Source of the DNA: Natronocella acetinitrilica
Lineage (GTDB): Bacteria; Pseudomonadota; Gammaproteobacteria; Nitrococcales; Aquisalimonadaceae
Length of the DNA: 64,000 bases
Direction of reading: 5' to 3'
Assembly: GCF_024170285.1 (NCBI RefSeq)
Contig: NZ_JALJXV010000003.1
Span: 1 to 64,000, forward strand
Both the position numbers and the translations under genes were made by a program. The notes beneath the pieces are model-generated. The model was not told the origin of the DNA and did not search any database. It was given only the letters and a program-made list of their open reading frames with translations. This document shows positions 51,252 to 60,642 of the stretch, in pieces (the first letter of the stretch is position 1; every line of letters starts with the position of its first letter).

Positions 51252-51652
51252 GCGCTGCAACCGCCGCGGTGCTGCGACTGGACTGCCCTGCCCTGGTCAG
51301 GCGGCTGCTCGCGGGCGCATCCCCGATGCTCGCCGGTGGCGTCTGCGAGGTGCACATCAGTGATGCGGCACTTGCCGGTGATCGACGTCTTGTCGAGCAC
51401 GTCCTCGGCCCGCTCGCGAGACAGGGCTTTCGTATCGTATTTGATCGATTGCGGATCGTGCGCGCCGATTCACCCGAGGCACTCTCGCGGCGGCTTGCCT
51501 GGCAGCGCGAGCGGGGTGATCAGGCGGGGATCACCGCGGTGCTCTGCCCGCGCGCGGTCTGCCGGGAGCGGCAGCTGGTCGAGCAGGCGCGAGGCGCCGG
51601 GCTTGCGATCGTCGAGTCCCGCGAGCCTTGCCTTTCCGGGCGCCGTCACTGA
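51248..51652 (+). CDS. Hypothetical protein coupled to a membrane protein
   Basis: 134 aa, not recognised. Alpha/beta pattern (VCEVHISDAALAGDRRLVEH, FRIVFDRLRIVRADSPEALS) with four or five cysteines spread through the chain (LDCPAL, GVCEVH, LCPRAVC, EPCLSG), perhaps metal-binding. Overlapping start with the membrane gene upstream. Confidence 0.55.
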   Translation: MSAATAAVLRLDCPALVRRLLAGASPMLAGGVCEVHISDAALAGDRRLVEHVLGPLARQGFRIVFDRLRIVRADSPEALSRRLAWQRERGDQAGITAVLCPRAVCRERQLVEQARGAGLAIVESREPCLSGRRH

Positions 51653-51718
51653 CAATAGTTGGTATCCAATTAAACAACGCTTCGCCGCGGATGCGGCGAT
51701 GACAGCCAGGAGAGCATC

Positions 51719-52015
51719 ATGGGATTTTCTGCACTGACCCGACCCCTTGCCTTGGCGGCAGCCTTCGCCCTCTTCCTCGTGGCAGCACCGGCAGTCGCTG
51801 ACGGTGACGAGGCGCTGGTGCTCTATAACTTCATCACCGAGGAGCAGGTGCTGATCAGCGACCCCGCAGCCCTTAGCCTCGATGAGGGTGCGGCCTTCGT
51901 ACCGCAACTCCCGGAGACACTGGCACTCTATCAGCTGCACGCCGAGCAGACCGGCAATGCGGTGGTGGCCGCCTACAAGACCTACCAGGACTTCATGGAA
52001 GCGCTCGCCCAGTAG
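51719..52015 (+). CDS. Small exported hypothetical protein
   Basis: 98 aa with a signal peptide (LTRPLALAAAFALFLVAAPAVA). The mature part of about 70 residues is acidic and has no cysteines. No family is recognised. AGGAGAG precedes ATG 51719. Confidence 0.6.
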   Translation: MGFSALTRPLALAAAFALFLVAAPAVADGDEALVLYNFITEEQVLISDPAALSLDEGAAFVPQLPETLALYQLHAEQTGNAVVAAYKTYQDFMEALAQ

Positions 52016-52032
52016 GGGGAGCGACGCGGGAA

Positions 52033-52386
52033 CTAGGTGCGGCGCAGAAAACGGCTTTTCTTCTCGCGGCGCACGCGACCGCGGCAATCCGGGCAGTACT
52101 TCGGCGCGCAACCGCCCTTCTCTACGGCGACGAATACCCGGGCGCAGCGGCCATCGGCGCAGCGTCGCTGCACGCCGGCGTTGGCGATGCGCGCAGCCGC
52201 ATCATCATCGATATCGGCAATGCGAACCCGCGGGTCCTCCGCCCGGGTCAGCCCGGTTTTCTTCTCGCTGTCCGGGCTCGCGAACTCGTAGCGGGCCTTG
52301 CCGCCGCGCCGCCAGGCGACTGTGAGCTCGGGGGTCTTGACGTCTGCCTCGGTGCTGGCCGCGTAGGCAACCTTCTGTTGTGACAT
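52033..52386 (-). CDS. Hypothetical protein with a C-terminal zinc ribbon
   Basis: 117 aa. The C-terminal third has four cysteines in two pairs (RRCADGRCARVF and CAPKYCPDCRGRV), typical of a zinc ribbon, followed by a basic tail (RREKKSRFLRRT) suited to nucleic acid binding. The N-terminal part is unrecognised. Good Shine-Dalgarno and an AT-rich promoter (52403-52440). Confidence 0.6.
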   Translation of the reverse strand: MSQQKVAYAASTEADVKTPELTVAWRRGGKARYEFASPDSEKKTGLTRAEDPRVRIADIDDDAAARIANAGVQRRCADGRCARVFVAVEKGGCAPKYCPDCRGRVRREKKSRFLRRT

Positions 52387-52510
52387 GCCGGATCTCCATT
52401 GAATGATGGATTTATTATACTTTCAATATAAAGACAAGTCAAGCAATCTGACACTGGCCTTGCAGGGCCAGTCTGGTACTATATAAAACTCAAACTAAAG
52501 AGAGGTCGCC

Positions 52511-53143
52511 ATGCTCCGCAGAAAGAACAACAAGAACAGCAAGCAGGCTCGCGCCATGGTGCGAATCACCAACGAGGCCATCGCGCTTCGCGACGAGATC
52601 CTTGCCCTCGATGGTGGTGAGCGCGCACAGGTGATGGCGCTCTGCGCCTACACCTACAAACAGCTCTTTGGCCGCCACGCGCAGATCCGCAACGTCTTCC
52701 TGGCTCCGGAGTCTGCGCCGCGCCGGCTGATCGAGGCCACCGCGAGCGGCATCGACCAGGTCTCAAGGAAAAATGGCCGGCCGCTCAAGCTGGTCGCAGA
52801 CGGCCAGGGCAATGCCGGGGCCGTGCTGCCGGCCTTCGTCGCCGCCCACGTGCGACGCCTTGGACTCGCGCTGAAGGCCTGGCGGCTGTTGGTGGAGAGC
52901 GGCCTTGCGATTGACGCACGCGCGCCCGTTCGGGAGGCCTGGAGCGCCCTCGCCCAGGACGAGCCGGCGCTGCTCGCCGCCTTTGCCGCACTGCGGGCGA
53001 TCGAGGCGGAGAACGCGGCATTGGCCGCAGAACCCGAGCGCGCGCCCACGGTTTTCAGCAAGCTCGAGGACAGTGACTGGCTGTCGCTTTGCGCGACGCT
53101 GCCGCTCGCTGGAGAGGCAGCCGAAAGCAGCTCGGCCGCCTGA
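52511..53143 (+). CDS. Hypothetical protein with a basic N-terminus
   Basis: 210 aa, not recognised. It starts MLRRKNNKNSKQARAMVR, which could contact nucleic acid, and continues as helices (IALRDEILALDGGERAQVMA and later Ala-rich helices). It has its own promoter (ACTATATAAA at 52478-52487), Shine-Dalgarno AAAGAGAGG and a terminator. Confidence 0.55.
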   Translation: MLRRKNNKNSKQARAMVRITNEAIALRDEILALDGGERAQVMALCAYTYKQLFGRHAQIRNVFLAPESAPRRLIEATASGIDQVSRKNGRPLKLVADGQGNAGAVLPAFVAAHVRRLGLALKAWRLLVESGLAIDARAPVREAWSALAQDEPALLAAFAALRAIEAENAALAAEPERAPTVFSKLEDSDWLSLCATLPLAGEAAESSSAA

Positions 53144-53158
53144 GGCCTGCGCAAAAGG

Positions 53159-53188
53159 ACGCGCACCGCTCGGAGGCGGTGCGCGTTT
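53159..53188 (+). terminator. Intrinsic terminator
   Basis: Eleven-base-pair stem ACGCGCACCGC/GCGGTGCGCGT with loop TCGGAG and a short T-run, after the hypothetical gene ending at 53143. Confidence 0.75.
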
Positions 53189-53238
53189 GTCGTGCCGTGT
53201 GCTCTCAAGGGGCAGCGTCACCCGCCGCCCCGCACGCC

Positions 53239-53970
53239 CTACTCCGTTGCGATCGCCTCGATGGCCGCCGAGAGGGCCGCGGCATCCTGAAGCCCCCCAA
53301 GCCCGCGCATGGCACCGCTGCGGTTGTTGACGATCACGGTGGTCGGCGTACCGCGAACACCAATCGCCCGTCCCGCCGCGACATCGCTCTCAACCTGGCG
53401 CACACTCGCCGGGTCCTCCATGCACGCCGTCAGTGACGGGCGATCGGCGCCGGCGAGATCAGCGATGGCGAAGAGCGAGCGCGACGGGCCGCGGCCACCG
53501 CCCCGGCTCTCATCGAACATCCGCTCAAGAAACACAAAGTACGCCTCCTCCCCCGCGGTTTCGCCGACGCAGTAGGCGGCAACATGCTGGCGCTTGGCGC
53601 GCTCGCCGAAGCCTGGCAGCGGGAAGTGCCGGTGGGCGAGGTTGGCAACGCCCCCCAGGCCATCGACCGCCTGCTCCGGAATGCCCGCGTAGCGCTGACA
53701 GACGGGGCACTCGATGTCGCTGAAGACATGCACGGTGACCGCGGCCCGGCGCGGCCCGTGGAGTGGCACGCCACGCGTGCTGCGCACCCACTCGGCGCCC
53801 TCCTCGGCCGTCATCACCACACTGCCCGCGCCCTCGGGGAGGCGCTCGGCGCCAGCGCCGATCGAGCCGAAGAGCTGCAGGGCGCCGACGAGTGCGAGCA
53901 TCGAGCCCACCACCGTGACACCGGTAAAGAGCATGCGCTGCCCGGGCGTTTGCTTGCGTCGCTTGCCCAT
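53239..53970 (-). CDS. DsbA-like periplasmic thiol oxidoreductase
   Basis: 243 aa. An N-terminal membrane anchor or signal (MLFTGVTVVGSMLALVGALQ) is followed by a DsbA-type thioredoxin domain: DIECPVCQRY active site (CPVC), RHFPLPGFGERAKRQHVAA, an inserted helical segment and the cis-proline VRGTPTTVIVNN. Both redox cysteines are intact. It could form or isomerise disulfides in the envelope, with the DsbB encoded at 35 kb as oxidant. The start overlaps the stop of the TPR gene by 1 nt. IncI systems carry such a protein (TrbB) beside the coupling proteins. Confidence 0.85.
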   Translation of the reverse strand: MGKRRKQTPGQRMLFTGVTVVGSMLALVGALQLFGSIGAGAERLPEGAGSVVMTAEEGAEWVRSTRGVPLHGPRRAAVTVHVFSDIECPVCQRYAGIPEQAVDGLGGVANLAHRHFPLPGFGERAKRQHVAAYCVGETAGEEAYFVFLERMFDESRGGGRGPSRSLFAIADLAGADRPSLTACMEDPASVRQVESDVAAGRAIGVRGTPTTVIVNNRSGAMRGLGGLQDAAALSAAIEAIATE

Positions 53971-54737
53971 CAGACCCCCTCCCCAGTGGACAGCCCGCGA
54001 AGCCGCGCGATATGCGCCCGGAAATGCTCCGCGACGGGCATCGGGGCGAGCGCACTGTCAGCGATGCTGGCAAGATGGGACTCGAGCCGCGCAACCGCCT
54101 GGTCGACTTCGCCAAGCGACTCCGCCAGGTGCGCGTAGGCATCCAGCACCTCTGGCGCCGTCTCGGGCGCTTCAAGCATCGGTGCGATCGCCGCGAAGGC
54201 CCCCGCCGTGTCCCCGGCACGGAAGCGCTCACCGGCGAGCTGTGCGGCAATGCGCGCACTCCCGGGGTGGGCGGCCTGGGCGCGCGTCAGCATCTCGAGC
54301 GCCTCCGCGCGCGCACCGCGAAGCGAAAGCAGGCGGGCAAGACCGGCAATCGCCGACTCGGCAACCGGATCGATCGCAAGCACCTGGTGGAAGCGCGTCT
54401 CCGCCTCACCCATGCGCCCGGCGGCAAGCGCGAGGCTTGCGAGGTTCATGTAGGCGGGGGTGAGCGCCGGGTCGCAGTCGACAGCCCGCATGTAGGCTGC
54501 GCGCGCCGCGTCAAGCCCACCCTCGCCCCGCGCCAGCGTGCCAAGGTTCACCCAGGCCTTCGCCTGCACCGTCGGATCAGCGTCGCCCGTTGCGCGCTCG
54601 AAGGCGGCCCTTGCCTGCACAAGATCACCCTCCCGGAGGTGTGCGATGCCGGCCTCGAGCGCACGCCCGCCCGCCGCAGCCTCCGCTGTCACCGCCACTC
54701 GCCCATCAGCGGCGCGCCGCCAGCCAAATAGTCCCAT
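53970..54737 (-). CDS. TPR-repeat protein
   Basis: 255 aa with about five tetratricopeptide units: LEAGIAHLREGDLVQARAAF, AWVNLGTLARGEGGLDAARA, AYMNLASLALAAGRMGEAET, AIAGLARLLSLRGARAEALE and one degenerate. No signal peptide, so it is probably a cytoplasmic scaffold. It shares an operon with the DsbA-like gene. The promoter lies in the AT-rich gap 54755-54840, divergent from the SecA-like gene. Confidence 0.8.
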   Translation of the reverse strand: MGLFGWRRAADGRVAVTAEAAAGGRALEAGIAHLREGDLVQARAAFERATGDADPTVQAKAWVNLGTLARGEGGLDAARAAYMRAVDCDPALTPAYMNLASLALAAGRMGEAETRFHQVLAIDPVAESAIAGLARLLSLRGARAEALEMLTRAQAAHPGSARIAAQLAGERFRAGDTAGAFAAIAPMLEAPETAPEVLDAYAHLAESLGEVDQAVARLESHLASIADSALAPMPVAEHFRAHIARLRGLSTGEGV

Positions 54738-54812
54738 GATGCCTCCATTGATATTTTGATTTCGGTTTATTTAATCATGCCGGCCGGCGATTCGCCAGTT
54801 TTATATCCGTTA

Positions 54813-54841
54813 TTTAAATTACAGGCAAGCTCTGGTAGACT
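54813..54841 (+). promoter_or_regulatory. Promoter of the SecA-like gene
   Basis: TTTAAA (54813-54818), 17-bp spacer, TAGACT (54836-54841) with the same CTGGTAGACT context as the ssb promoter at 29112-29121. Confidence 0.45.
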
Positions 54842-54896
54842 GCCCGCTAGACCATGGTAGGTTGGCGATCTCGCCAGCCAGAACCGGAGAGCGACA

Positions 54897-57371
54897 TTGC
54901 TGCTGCCACTGATCCGATCGCTGTTGCGCAAGAAGACCCTGAGAAAGCTGACCGTGCAGGCACGACGCGTGCGAAGCCTCGCCGACACCCACAGCTTCAG
55001 GGACGGTTCGACCGCGCGCTTTCAAGCCATGCGCGCCGGCGAGGCTGCCCCCGATGCGCTTGCCGCACTCGCCTGCGCCGTTGTTGCAGCGGAGCGGTAT
55101 CATGGCTTCCGGCTTCATTCGCCGCAGATCCTCGCCGCGCTCTGCATGCTTGAGAACAACATCGTCGAGATGGTCACCGGCGAGGGCAAGACGGTTGTCG
55201 CGACCATCGCCGCCGCAACCCGGGCCGCACTTGGCGAGCGCGTGCATGTCGCAACGGCCAATGACTATCTGGCCGAGCGCGATGCCCGCGAGGCCGCCGG
55301 CGTGCTCACCCCGCTTGGCCTTGGCGTTGGCTCCATCATTGCGGACTCCCCGGGCGATGCCCGCCGCGCGGCCTACCGGATGCCGGTGGTCTACGGCACT
55401 GTGCAGCAGTTCGGCTTCGACTATCTGCGCGACAACCTCGCCTACCGCGCCGAGGACCAGGTGAGTCCCGGTGGCGAGCGCGCCTCGCTCATCGTCGATG
55501 AGGCCGACGCGGTGCTCCTCGATGAGGCGGTGACGCCGCTCATCATCTCCCAGGAGTTCGACTCGGAGATCGACGTGCTCGAGGGCATCGACGGCCTCGC
55601 CCGCGGGCTTCGCGTGCAGGTGGTCGAGCGCACCCGCGAGGAGGGGCTGATCGGGGACGACGCGGTTGACGCCGTCGCCATCGAGGAGACCAAGCGCGTC
55701 GTGATGCGCTCCGGCGCCTATGCCGCGCTTGAGCGCCGGGCGCTCGCCGAAGGCAGCATCATCTCCCGTGACGCGCTCTACCAGCCCGGCAATCTCCACC
55801 TGGTGCGCGCACTGGAGAACGCGATCGCCGCGCGCAGCATCTACCGCGTGGGTCGCGACTACGTGATCGAGGACGATCGCGTGGTGATCATCGACCCGCG
55901 CACCGGGCGCCCGACGCCGGATCGCTCCTGGAGCGAGGGGGTGCACCAGGCGGTGGAGGTCGCGAGCGGTGCGGCGCGAAGCCGCGAGGCCGGGACACTT
56001 GCCCGGGTGCGGGTGATGGACTTCGTCGGGCTCTACCAGCGCGTTGGCGGGATGAGCGGCACGGCCATGACCGCCGCTGAGAGCTTCGAGCGGGTCTACG
56101 GCCTGCCGGTGGTGGCGGTGCCGACAGCCCGTCCGGTGCAGCGCGCCGACGAGCCCGACCGGATCTACCTCGGTGATGCCGCACGCCTGCGTGCGGTCTG
56201 TGACGATGTCAGCGGGTGCATTGCGCGCGGCCAGCCGGTACTCCTTGGCGCTGCCAGCATCGAGGCCTCGGAGGCGCTCTCCCGGGCGCTCAGCGCGCGC
56301 GGCATCGCCCACAACCTCCTCAATGCCAACTACCACCGCGAGGAGTCGCGGATCGTTGCCGAGGCCGGCAGACCGGCGCAGGTGACCGTGGCAACCGCCA
56401 TGGCCGGGCGCGGAACGGATATCCTGCTCGGTGGCAGCCTCGCCGACGGCGACCAGGAGGCCCACCTGCGGCGGCGCGAGGCGGTGCTCGCCGCAGGTGG
56501 GCTTCGCGTGATCGGTGTCGGGAGACACCGCTCGCGGCGCATCGACGAGCAGCTGCGCGGGCGATCGGGCCGCCAGGGCGACCCGGGCTCAAGCGCCTTC
56601 TACCTGAGTCTCGACGACCCGCTGCTCGCCACGAGCCTCGCGCCGGCGGTGCGCGCCCTCGCCCGCCAGACCGGGCTTACCGAGGACCAGCACCTCTCAT
56701 CCGGCCTCATCGGCGGGCGCATCCGCGCGCTGCAGGCGAGCTACGCCCGGGATGAGGCGGACAGCCTCCTCGACCCGCTCGGCTTCGAGCGGGTGAGCGA
56801 TCAGCAACGCCGCGCCTACTATGCCCTGCGCGGCGAGTGGCTCACGGCAGACGCCGCACTTGAGACGCTGAATACGGCTACGGTCGAGCTGATCGACGCG
56901 CTGATCGATCGCCACTGCCCGGCCGGCCATCTCCCGGAGCACTGGCGCCCACAGGCGCTCGCAAGCGAGATGCAGTCGACCCTTCGCATCACGCTCGAGC
57001 TGCCGGCGGACCCCGACGACATCGATCCGCAGGCACTGCGCATGCAGGCGCTCATGGCGCTCTCCGAGAGGCTCGACGCGGTGGCGCTGATCCAGCCCGG
57101 GTACACGCTTGTCGAGCCGGCGCGACAGATCCTCCTCTCCCAGGCCGACAACGCCTGGATGGGGCTTAACGACGCGATGGAGAGCCTCAAGCGGACCATC
57201 CCCTTCGCCTCGCTCTCGCAGAAGTCGCCGACGGTGATCTTCCAGCAGGAGGCCTTCGATCATTTCCGCGCCGCACTGAACGAGGCCCATGTGATCGCGG
57301 CAAGCATCTACTGCCGCTACCTGGCAAGCATTGTTGAGGCGGCGCAGGCTGAGAAGGAAGAGGCTGCTTAA
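54897..57371 (+). CDS. secA: SecA-family preprotein translocase ATPase (accessory copy)
   Basis: 824 aa from TTG 54897 (CCGGAGA upstream). Motor motifs are complete: Walker A MVTGEGKTVVATI, HVATANDYLAERDA, Walker B LIVDEADAVLLDEA, PDRSWSEGVHQAVE, YQRVGGMSGTA, TVATAMAGRGTDILLGG and LRGRSGRQGDPGSSAFYLS. The chain is shorter than housekeeping SecA (about 900 aa) and lacks the C-terminal zinc/SecB-binding CxC...CH tail, ending instead in QAEKEEAA. It should be an accessory ATPase with the SecYEG channel. Several small exported proteins encoded nearby are possible clients (inference). Confidence 0.88.
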   Translation: MLLPLIRSLLRKKTLRKLTVQARRVRSLADTHSFRDGSTARFQAMRAGEAAPDALAALACAVVAAERYHGFRLHSPQILAALCMLENNIVEMVTGEGKTVVATIAAATRAALGERVHVATANDYLAERDAREAAGVLTPLGLGVGSIIADSPGDARRAAYRMPVVYGTVQQFGFDYLRDNLAYRAEDQVSPGGERASLIVDEADAVLLDEAVTPLIISQEFDSEIDVLEGIDGLARGLRVQVVERTREEGLIGDDAVDAVAIEETKRVVMRSGAYAALERRALAEGSIISRDALYQPGNLHLVRALENAIAARSIYRVGRDYVIEDDRVVIIDPRTGRPTPDRSWSEGVHQAVEVASGAARSREAGTLARVRVMDFVGLYQRVGGMSGTAMTAAESFERVYGLPVVAVPTARPVQRADEPDRIYLGDAARLRAVCDDVSGCIARGQPVLLGAASIEASEALSRALSARGIAHNLLNANYHREESRIVAEAGRPAQVTVATAMAGRGTDILLGGSLADGDQEAHLRRREAVLAAGGLRVIGVGRHRSRRIDEQLRGRSGRQGDPGSSAFYLSLDDPLLATSLAPAVRALARQTGLTEDQHLSSGLIGGRIRALQASYARDEADSLLDPLGFERVSDQQRRAYYALRGEWLTADAALETLNTATVELIDALIDRHCPAGHLPEHWRPQALASEMQSTLRITLELPADPDDIDPQALRMQALMALSERLDAVALIQPGYTLVEPARQILLSQADNAWMGLNDAMESLKRTIPFASLSQKSPTVIFQQEAFDHFRAALNEAHVIAASIYCRYLASIVEAAQAEKEEAA

Positions 57372-57416
57372 TTCGCCGGGGCTGTGGTAGCATATTATTA
57401 ACAGAAAAATAAAGAG

Positions 57417-57788
57417 GTGTCCGCCATGCGCAGCCTGTTGTTTGCATCACTCGCCTTCGCCCTGACCGTGGCGGTGGCACTCGCCCCGGCGTCGACGGCG
57501 CTCGCCGGGCCATCGGGGAACTGCATGTCCGGCGCCCCCTCCTCGGGCCTTGAGATCGATGGCCAGTCGACCAACGATTGGGCACGCGACGGGATTCGCG
57601 GCGAGTCACTCTCCGGCACGCTCTCCGCCTGCATCGCGATGCTCGGCTTCCGCGGGCCCAGTGCGATTCTGGGCGACTGCGGCTGCCGCGAGGCGATTCG
57701 CGAGGAGTGCCGCTTCCGGGTCAGCAGCCGCGGACTGCTGGAGGCGCAACCAAGCGCCTGCCTGCCCTTCCACCCACGGCTTCGCTAA
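57417..57788 (+). CDS. Small exported cysteine-rich protein
   Basis: 123 aa; ATG 57426 is the alternative start. Signal peptide LLFASLAFALTVAVALAPAS...ALA. The mature part has about eight cysteines (NCMSG, ACIAML, DCGCREAI, ECRFRV, ACLPF), suggesting disulfides made by the element's DsbA/DsbB. No family recognised. It follows the SecA-like gene by 45 nt behind its own AT-rich island. Confidence 0.6.
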   Translation: MSAMRSLLFASLAFALTVAVALAPASTALAGPSGNCMSGAPSSGLEIDGQSTNDWARDGIRGESLSGTLSACIAMLGFRGPSAILGDCGCREAIREECRFRVSSRGLLEAQPSACLPFHPRLR

Positions 57789-57816
57789 GGCCCGATTTGC
57801 CCGATGGAACGCCAGG

Positions 57817-57836
57817 CGCCGCCCTCTCAGGCGGCG
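57817..57836. terminator. Hairpin between convergent genes
   Basis: CGCCGCC/GGCGGCG stem with a 6-nt loop between the exported protein gene and the 411-aa gene. It partly overlaps the 3' end of the latter. Confidence 0.4.
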
Positions 57837-59062
57837 TTCTGCGTGTGCCCGGCTGGCGGCTTGCGGGTATCGAGGGTGTAGGCCGCACGGCCCGTGGGGT
57901 CGATCTCGTAGGGATTGCCGATGGCCGGCGAGAAGGCGTGGATCGATGAGAGTATGAGGTTGCCCGCACTCTCCCCGTCGTAGATCTCCGCCACCCGGAT
58001 CGCCACCTGGGAGGCGAGATAGCCCTTGGTGCGGCGAAGCTCGGTCAGGATGCTCTGCTGGTGCTCGCGATCGACGAAGGTCTTCACGATCTTCGGCGTC
58101 GCAGTGGCGCTGCGCGCAAGCTCATTGCCGTAGCGCTCGTTGCCGTGCTTTGCGCAGTTGATGCGCAGCATCGGGATGATCTCGACCACCACGTTGGCAT
58201 CACGCCGCGCGGCGGCGAGTAGTCCCTTCGCCTGGTAGCGCAGGAAGTCGGCAAACACCTCGTCGAAGGACTTCACCCGGCGCTCGGCTGCGTGGTATTG
58301 CATGTCGATCTGGGTGGAGAGCTTCGAGTCGACCACCAGATCACGACGCACCCGGATCAGCGCACCGCCGTACATGCCACGCCGGGTGTAGTGCTCAAGC
58401 GGCCCGCGCAGGGCGCCCGCCAGCGCCTCGGGCGTGACCACCGGCAGGTAGAGTGACTCGTGCGGGCGGAGGATGACGCCGGTAAAGCGCTTGGTCTGTG
58501 CGCCAAGCACCTGGGCGCGCAGAGCGCTGATGCGCTCCTCCCCCTCGATCGGCGCGGGGTGGGTGCCGGCGTCGATCGCCTGGCGAATCCGGCACATCTC
58601 CTCGCTGGCAACGCTCGCCTCCTCATTGAGCCTCGAGAAGACGTTCATCTCGAGATAGCCGATCCCAATCGCCGGCATGGCATCCTCGGGGCCGGCGCGC
58701 AGCACACTCGCCCAGCGCCCGCCCCAGACGTTGTTGGCGCGGTCAATCTCAAAGACCTGCTCGATCAGGAGAATCCCGCAGGGGGCGTCCGGGCCGTTAT
58801 CCGCCGAGGCCGCGCAGGGATTCTTCGCCCGCCGACCGCTCTGGGCGAACCGCGCCAGATCGGGCAGGGTCTTCGAGCTCGAATCGCGCACCGCCGCAGC
58901 CATCTCCTCGGTCGGCTGGAGGTGCACCCGGATCTCGCGCCCCTTGCGCGTCACGCCGTCAACAAAGCTACGCGCAGGATCACTCTCATCGAGGTGATAG
59001 GCGCGCGGGTAGAGCAGAAAGCCGCCTTTCGGCGTGGAAGAGCCTGGCTGCATGAGGATCAC
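57827..59062 (-). CDS. Hypothetical 411-aa protein
   Basis: No family recognised. Alpha/beta throughout with motifs such as GILLIEQVFEIDRANNVWGG, GVILRPHESLYLPVVTPEAL and YGGALIRVRRDLVVDSKLST, and four cysteines. No signal peptide or membrane segment. The alternative start ATG 59053 is possible. It lies divergently from the HD hydrolase gene across an AT-rich island (59073-59155). Its place between SecA-like and transfer genes suggests a backbone gene, but its role is unknown. Confidence 0.65.
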   Translation of the reverse strand: MILMQPGSSTPKGGFLLYPRAYHLDESDPARSFVDGVTRKGREIRVHLQPTEEMAAAVRDSSSKTLPDLARFAQSGRRAKNPCAASADNGPDAPCGILLIEQVFEIDRANNVWGGRWASVLRAGPEDAMPAIGIGYLEMNVFSRLNEEASVASEEMCRIRQAIDAGTHPAPIEGEERISALRAQVLGAQTKRFTGVILRPHESLYLPVVTPEALAGALRGPLEHYTRRGMYGGALIRVRRDLVVDSKLSTQIDMQYHAAERRVKSFDEVFADFLRYQAKGLLAAARRDANVVVEIIPMLRINCAKHGNERYGNELARSATATPKIVKTFVDREHQQSILTELRRTKGYLASQVAIRVAEIYDGESAGNLILSSIHAFSPAIGNPYEIDPTGRAAYTLDTRKPPAGHTQNAA

Positions 59063-59159
59063 CCTATTAGTTTCATGTTTATTATATCAACAATCAGCAG
59101 GGATGACAAACTCTTTTGAAAACGCTATAATAATGATGATTCGGCGCCGAGGAGGCCCC

Positions 59160-60587
59160 ATGTCGATCGAACTTGCCCACAACACCAGCGTCATGGACAC
59201 GGTCCATGGCGCCATTGCGCTGCTCGATCACGAGAAGAGCGTGATCGACCACCCGCTCTTCCAGCGGCTGCGCCATATTGCCCAGAATGATGTGCTCTTC
59301 CTGGTCTTCCCCGGCGCGACGCACAGCCGCTTCGCCCACTCCATCGGCGTCATGCATGTGGCCCAGCGGATGTTCCACGCCATGCTCGATGCCGCGCGCT
59401 ACGAGCGAAAGCGCCTGGGGCTTGGCGAGCCCGGGGATGCGGCGAGCGCAGGCGTTGCCTATCTCGCCTCGGTGTTGCGCCTGGCCGCACTGCTCCACGA
59501 CACGGGCCATGGCGCCTTCTCCCACCAGATGGAGTCGGCACCCGCGATCCGTGCCATGATCGACGCCGAGGGCCAGTTCGAGCGGCTCTGGGCAGGGGTT
59601 GACGTTGGTGGCTTCTACAGCCAGGCACCCACCCACCTCGAGCACGAGCACTACTCCATCAGGAGCGCCCACGCCATCCTGAGCGAGCGCCTCCCTGCCG
59701 GCAGCGAGTCCATGGTCCAGGATGTGTTGAATGTCATGGAGACCACAGATGGCGGGCCGTCCGAGCGCTTTTGTGCCGCGGCGAGCGCGGCGTGGGGGCT
59801 GATTGCACCCGGCACCACGGCGCCAGAGGGCGCCGGCGCCCTGGTCATGGGCCTGCTCGGCGACATCATCTCCGGGGAGCTTGATGCGGACAAGGGCGAC
59901 TACCTGCTCCGCGACAGTCGCTACACCGGTGTGGCCTACGGTCTCTACAGCCTTGATAATCTCGCCAACAACCTGCGCTTTGGCTATCAGGCGCAGGAGC
60001 AGTGGCTTGGCATCGCAGTCAACCGCAAGGGCCTCCCCGAGTTCGAGAACTTCGTGCTGGCCCGCTTCGGGATGTTCCGCCATGTCTATGCCCACAAGAC
60101 GGCGATCGGCTTTGAGATCCTGCTGTTGCGGGCGATCAACGAGGTCATGGAGGACGCAAGTGCGGCGGCACAGCTCTCGGCCATGCTGAGCGACATCCGC
60201 CACTTCGCCTACCTGACGGATGCCTTCTTCTGGGAGCGCTTCCGGGCACGCGCGATGGTCGACCCAGTGAGTGCGAGCGCACGACTGCTCGCCCGCGACA
60301 AGCTCCCCTTCCTGGGTGGGGCGAACGCGCTCGATCTGGCCGCCAAGCGCAAGGCCGCGGCCGCGATCGCCGAGAGCACGGGCGTTCGCCTCGGTGACAT
60401 CCAGTATCGCTGTAGCCTCGCGCGCTTTAGCGCCATCGGCGAAGACTACCGCGCGATCCGCGTGCTGGTAAAGGGGCCTGGCGGTGAGCGGGCCTACCGG
60501 CCGCTGGTCGCCGAGAGCGACTTCTTCGGGCGCTTTGAAAGTGTGGAGCGCACAAACTTCTACCTCGACCCACCGTCTGCCGCCTGA
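59160..60587 (+). CDS. HD-domain phosphohydrolase (SAMHD1/dGTPase-like)
   Basis: 475 aa from ATG 59160, with GAGGAGG directly upstream. The HD metal site is complete: PLFQRLRHIAQ, HSRFAHSIGVMHVA, LLHDTGHGAFSHQME (HD pair) and the final Asp in DADKGDYLLRDSRYTG. This is the YdhJ/SAMHD1-like layout of dNTP triphosphohydrolases. It could adjust nucleotide pools or act in phage defence; both uses are known for the superfamily. The C-terminal 200 residues are helical and typical of the family. Confidence 0.88.
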   Translation: MSIELAHNTSVMDTVHGAIALLDHEKSVIDHPLFQRLRHIAQNDVLFLVFPGATHSRFAHSIGVMHVAQRMFHAMLDAARYERKRLGLGEPGDAASAGVAYLASVLRLAALLHDTGHGAFSHQMESAPAIRAMIDAEGQFERLWAGVDVGGFYSQAPTHLEHEHYSIRSAHAILSERLPAGSESMVQDVLNVMETTDGGPSERFCAAASAAWGLIAPGTTAPEGAGALVMGLLGDIISGELDADKGDYLLRDSRYTGVAYGLYSLDNLANNLRFGYQAQEQWLGIAVNRKGLPEFENFVLARFGMFRHVYAHKTAIGFEILLLRAINEVMEDASAAAQLSAMLSDIRHFAYLTDAFFWERFRARAMVDPVSASARLLARDKLPFLGGANALDLAAKRKAAAAIAESTGVRLGDIQYRCSLARFSAIGEDYRAIRVLVKGPGGERAYRPLVAESDFFGRFESVERTNFYLDPPSAA

Positions 60588-60642
60588 AGCCAAGGGCGCC
60601 GCTGACCATGCCAGCGACGCCCTGCCCTGCCCTGCCAGCGAA

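Noticed and set aside
54819-56528. 569-codon - strand frame opposite the SecA-like gene
   Set aside because: Shadow; the + strand encodes every SecA motor motif.
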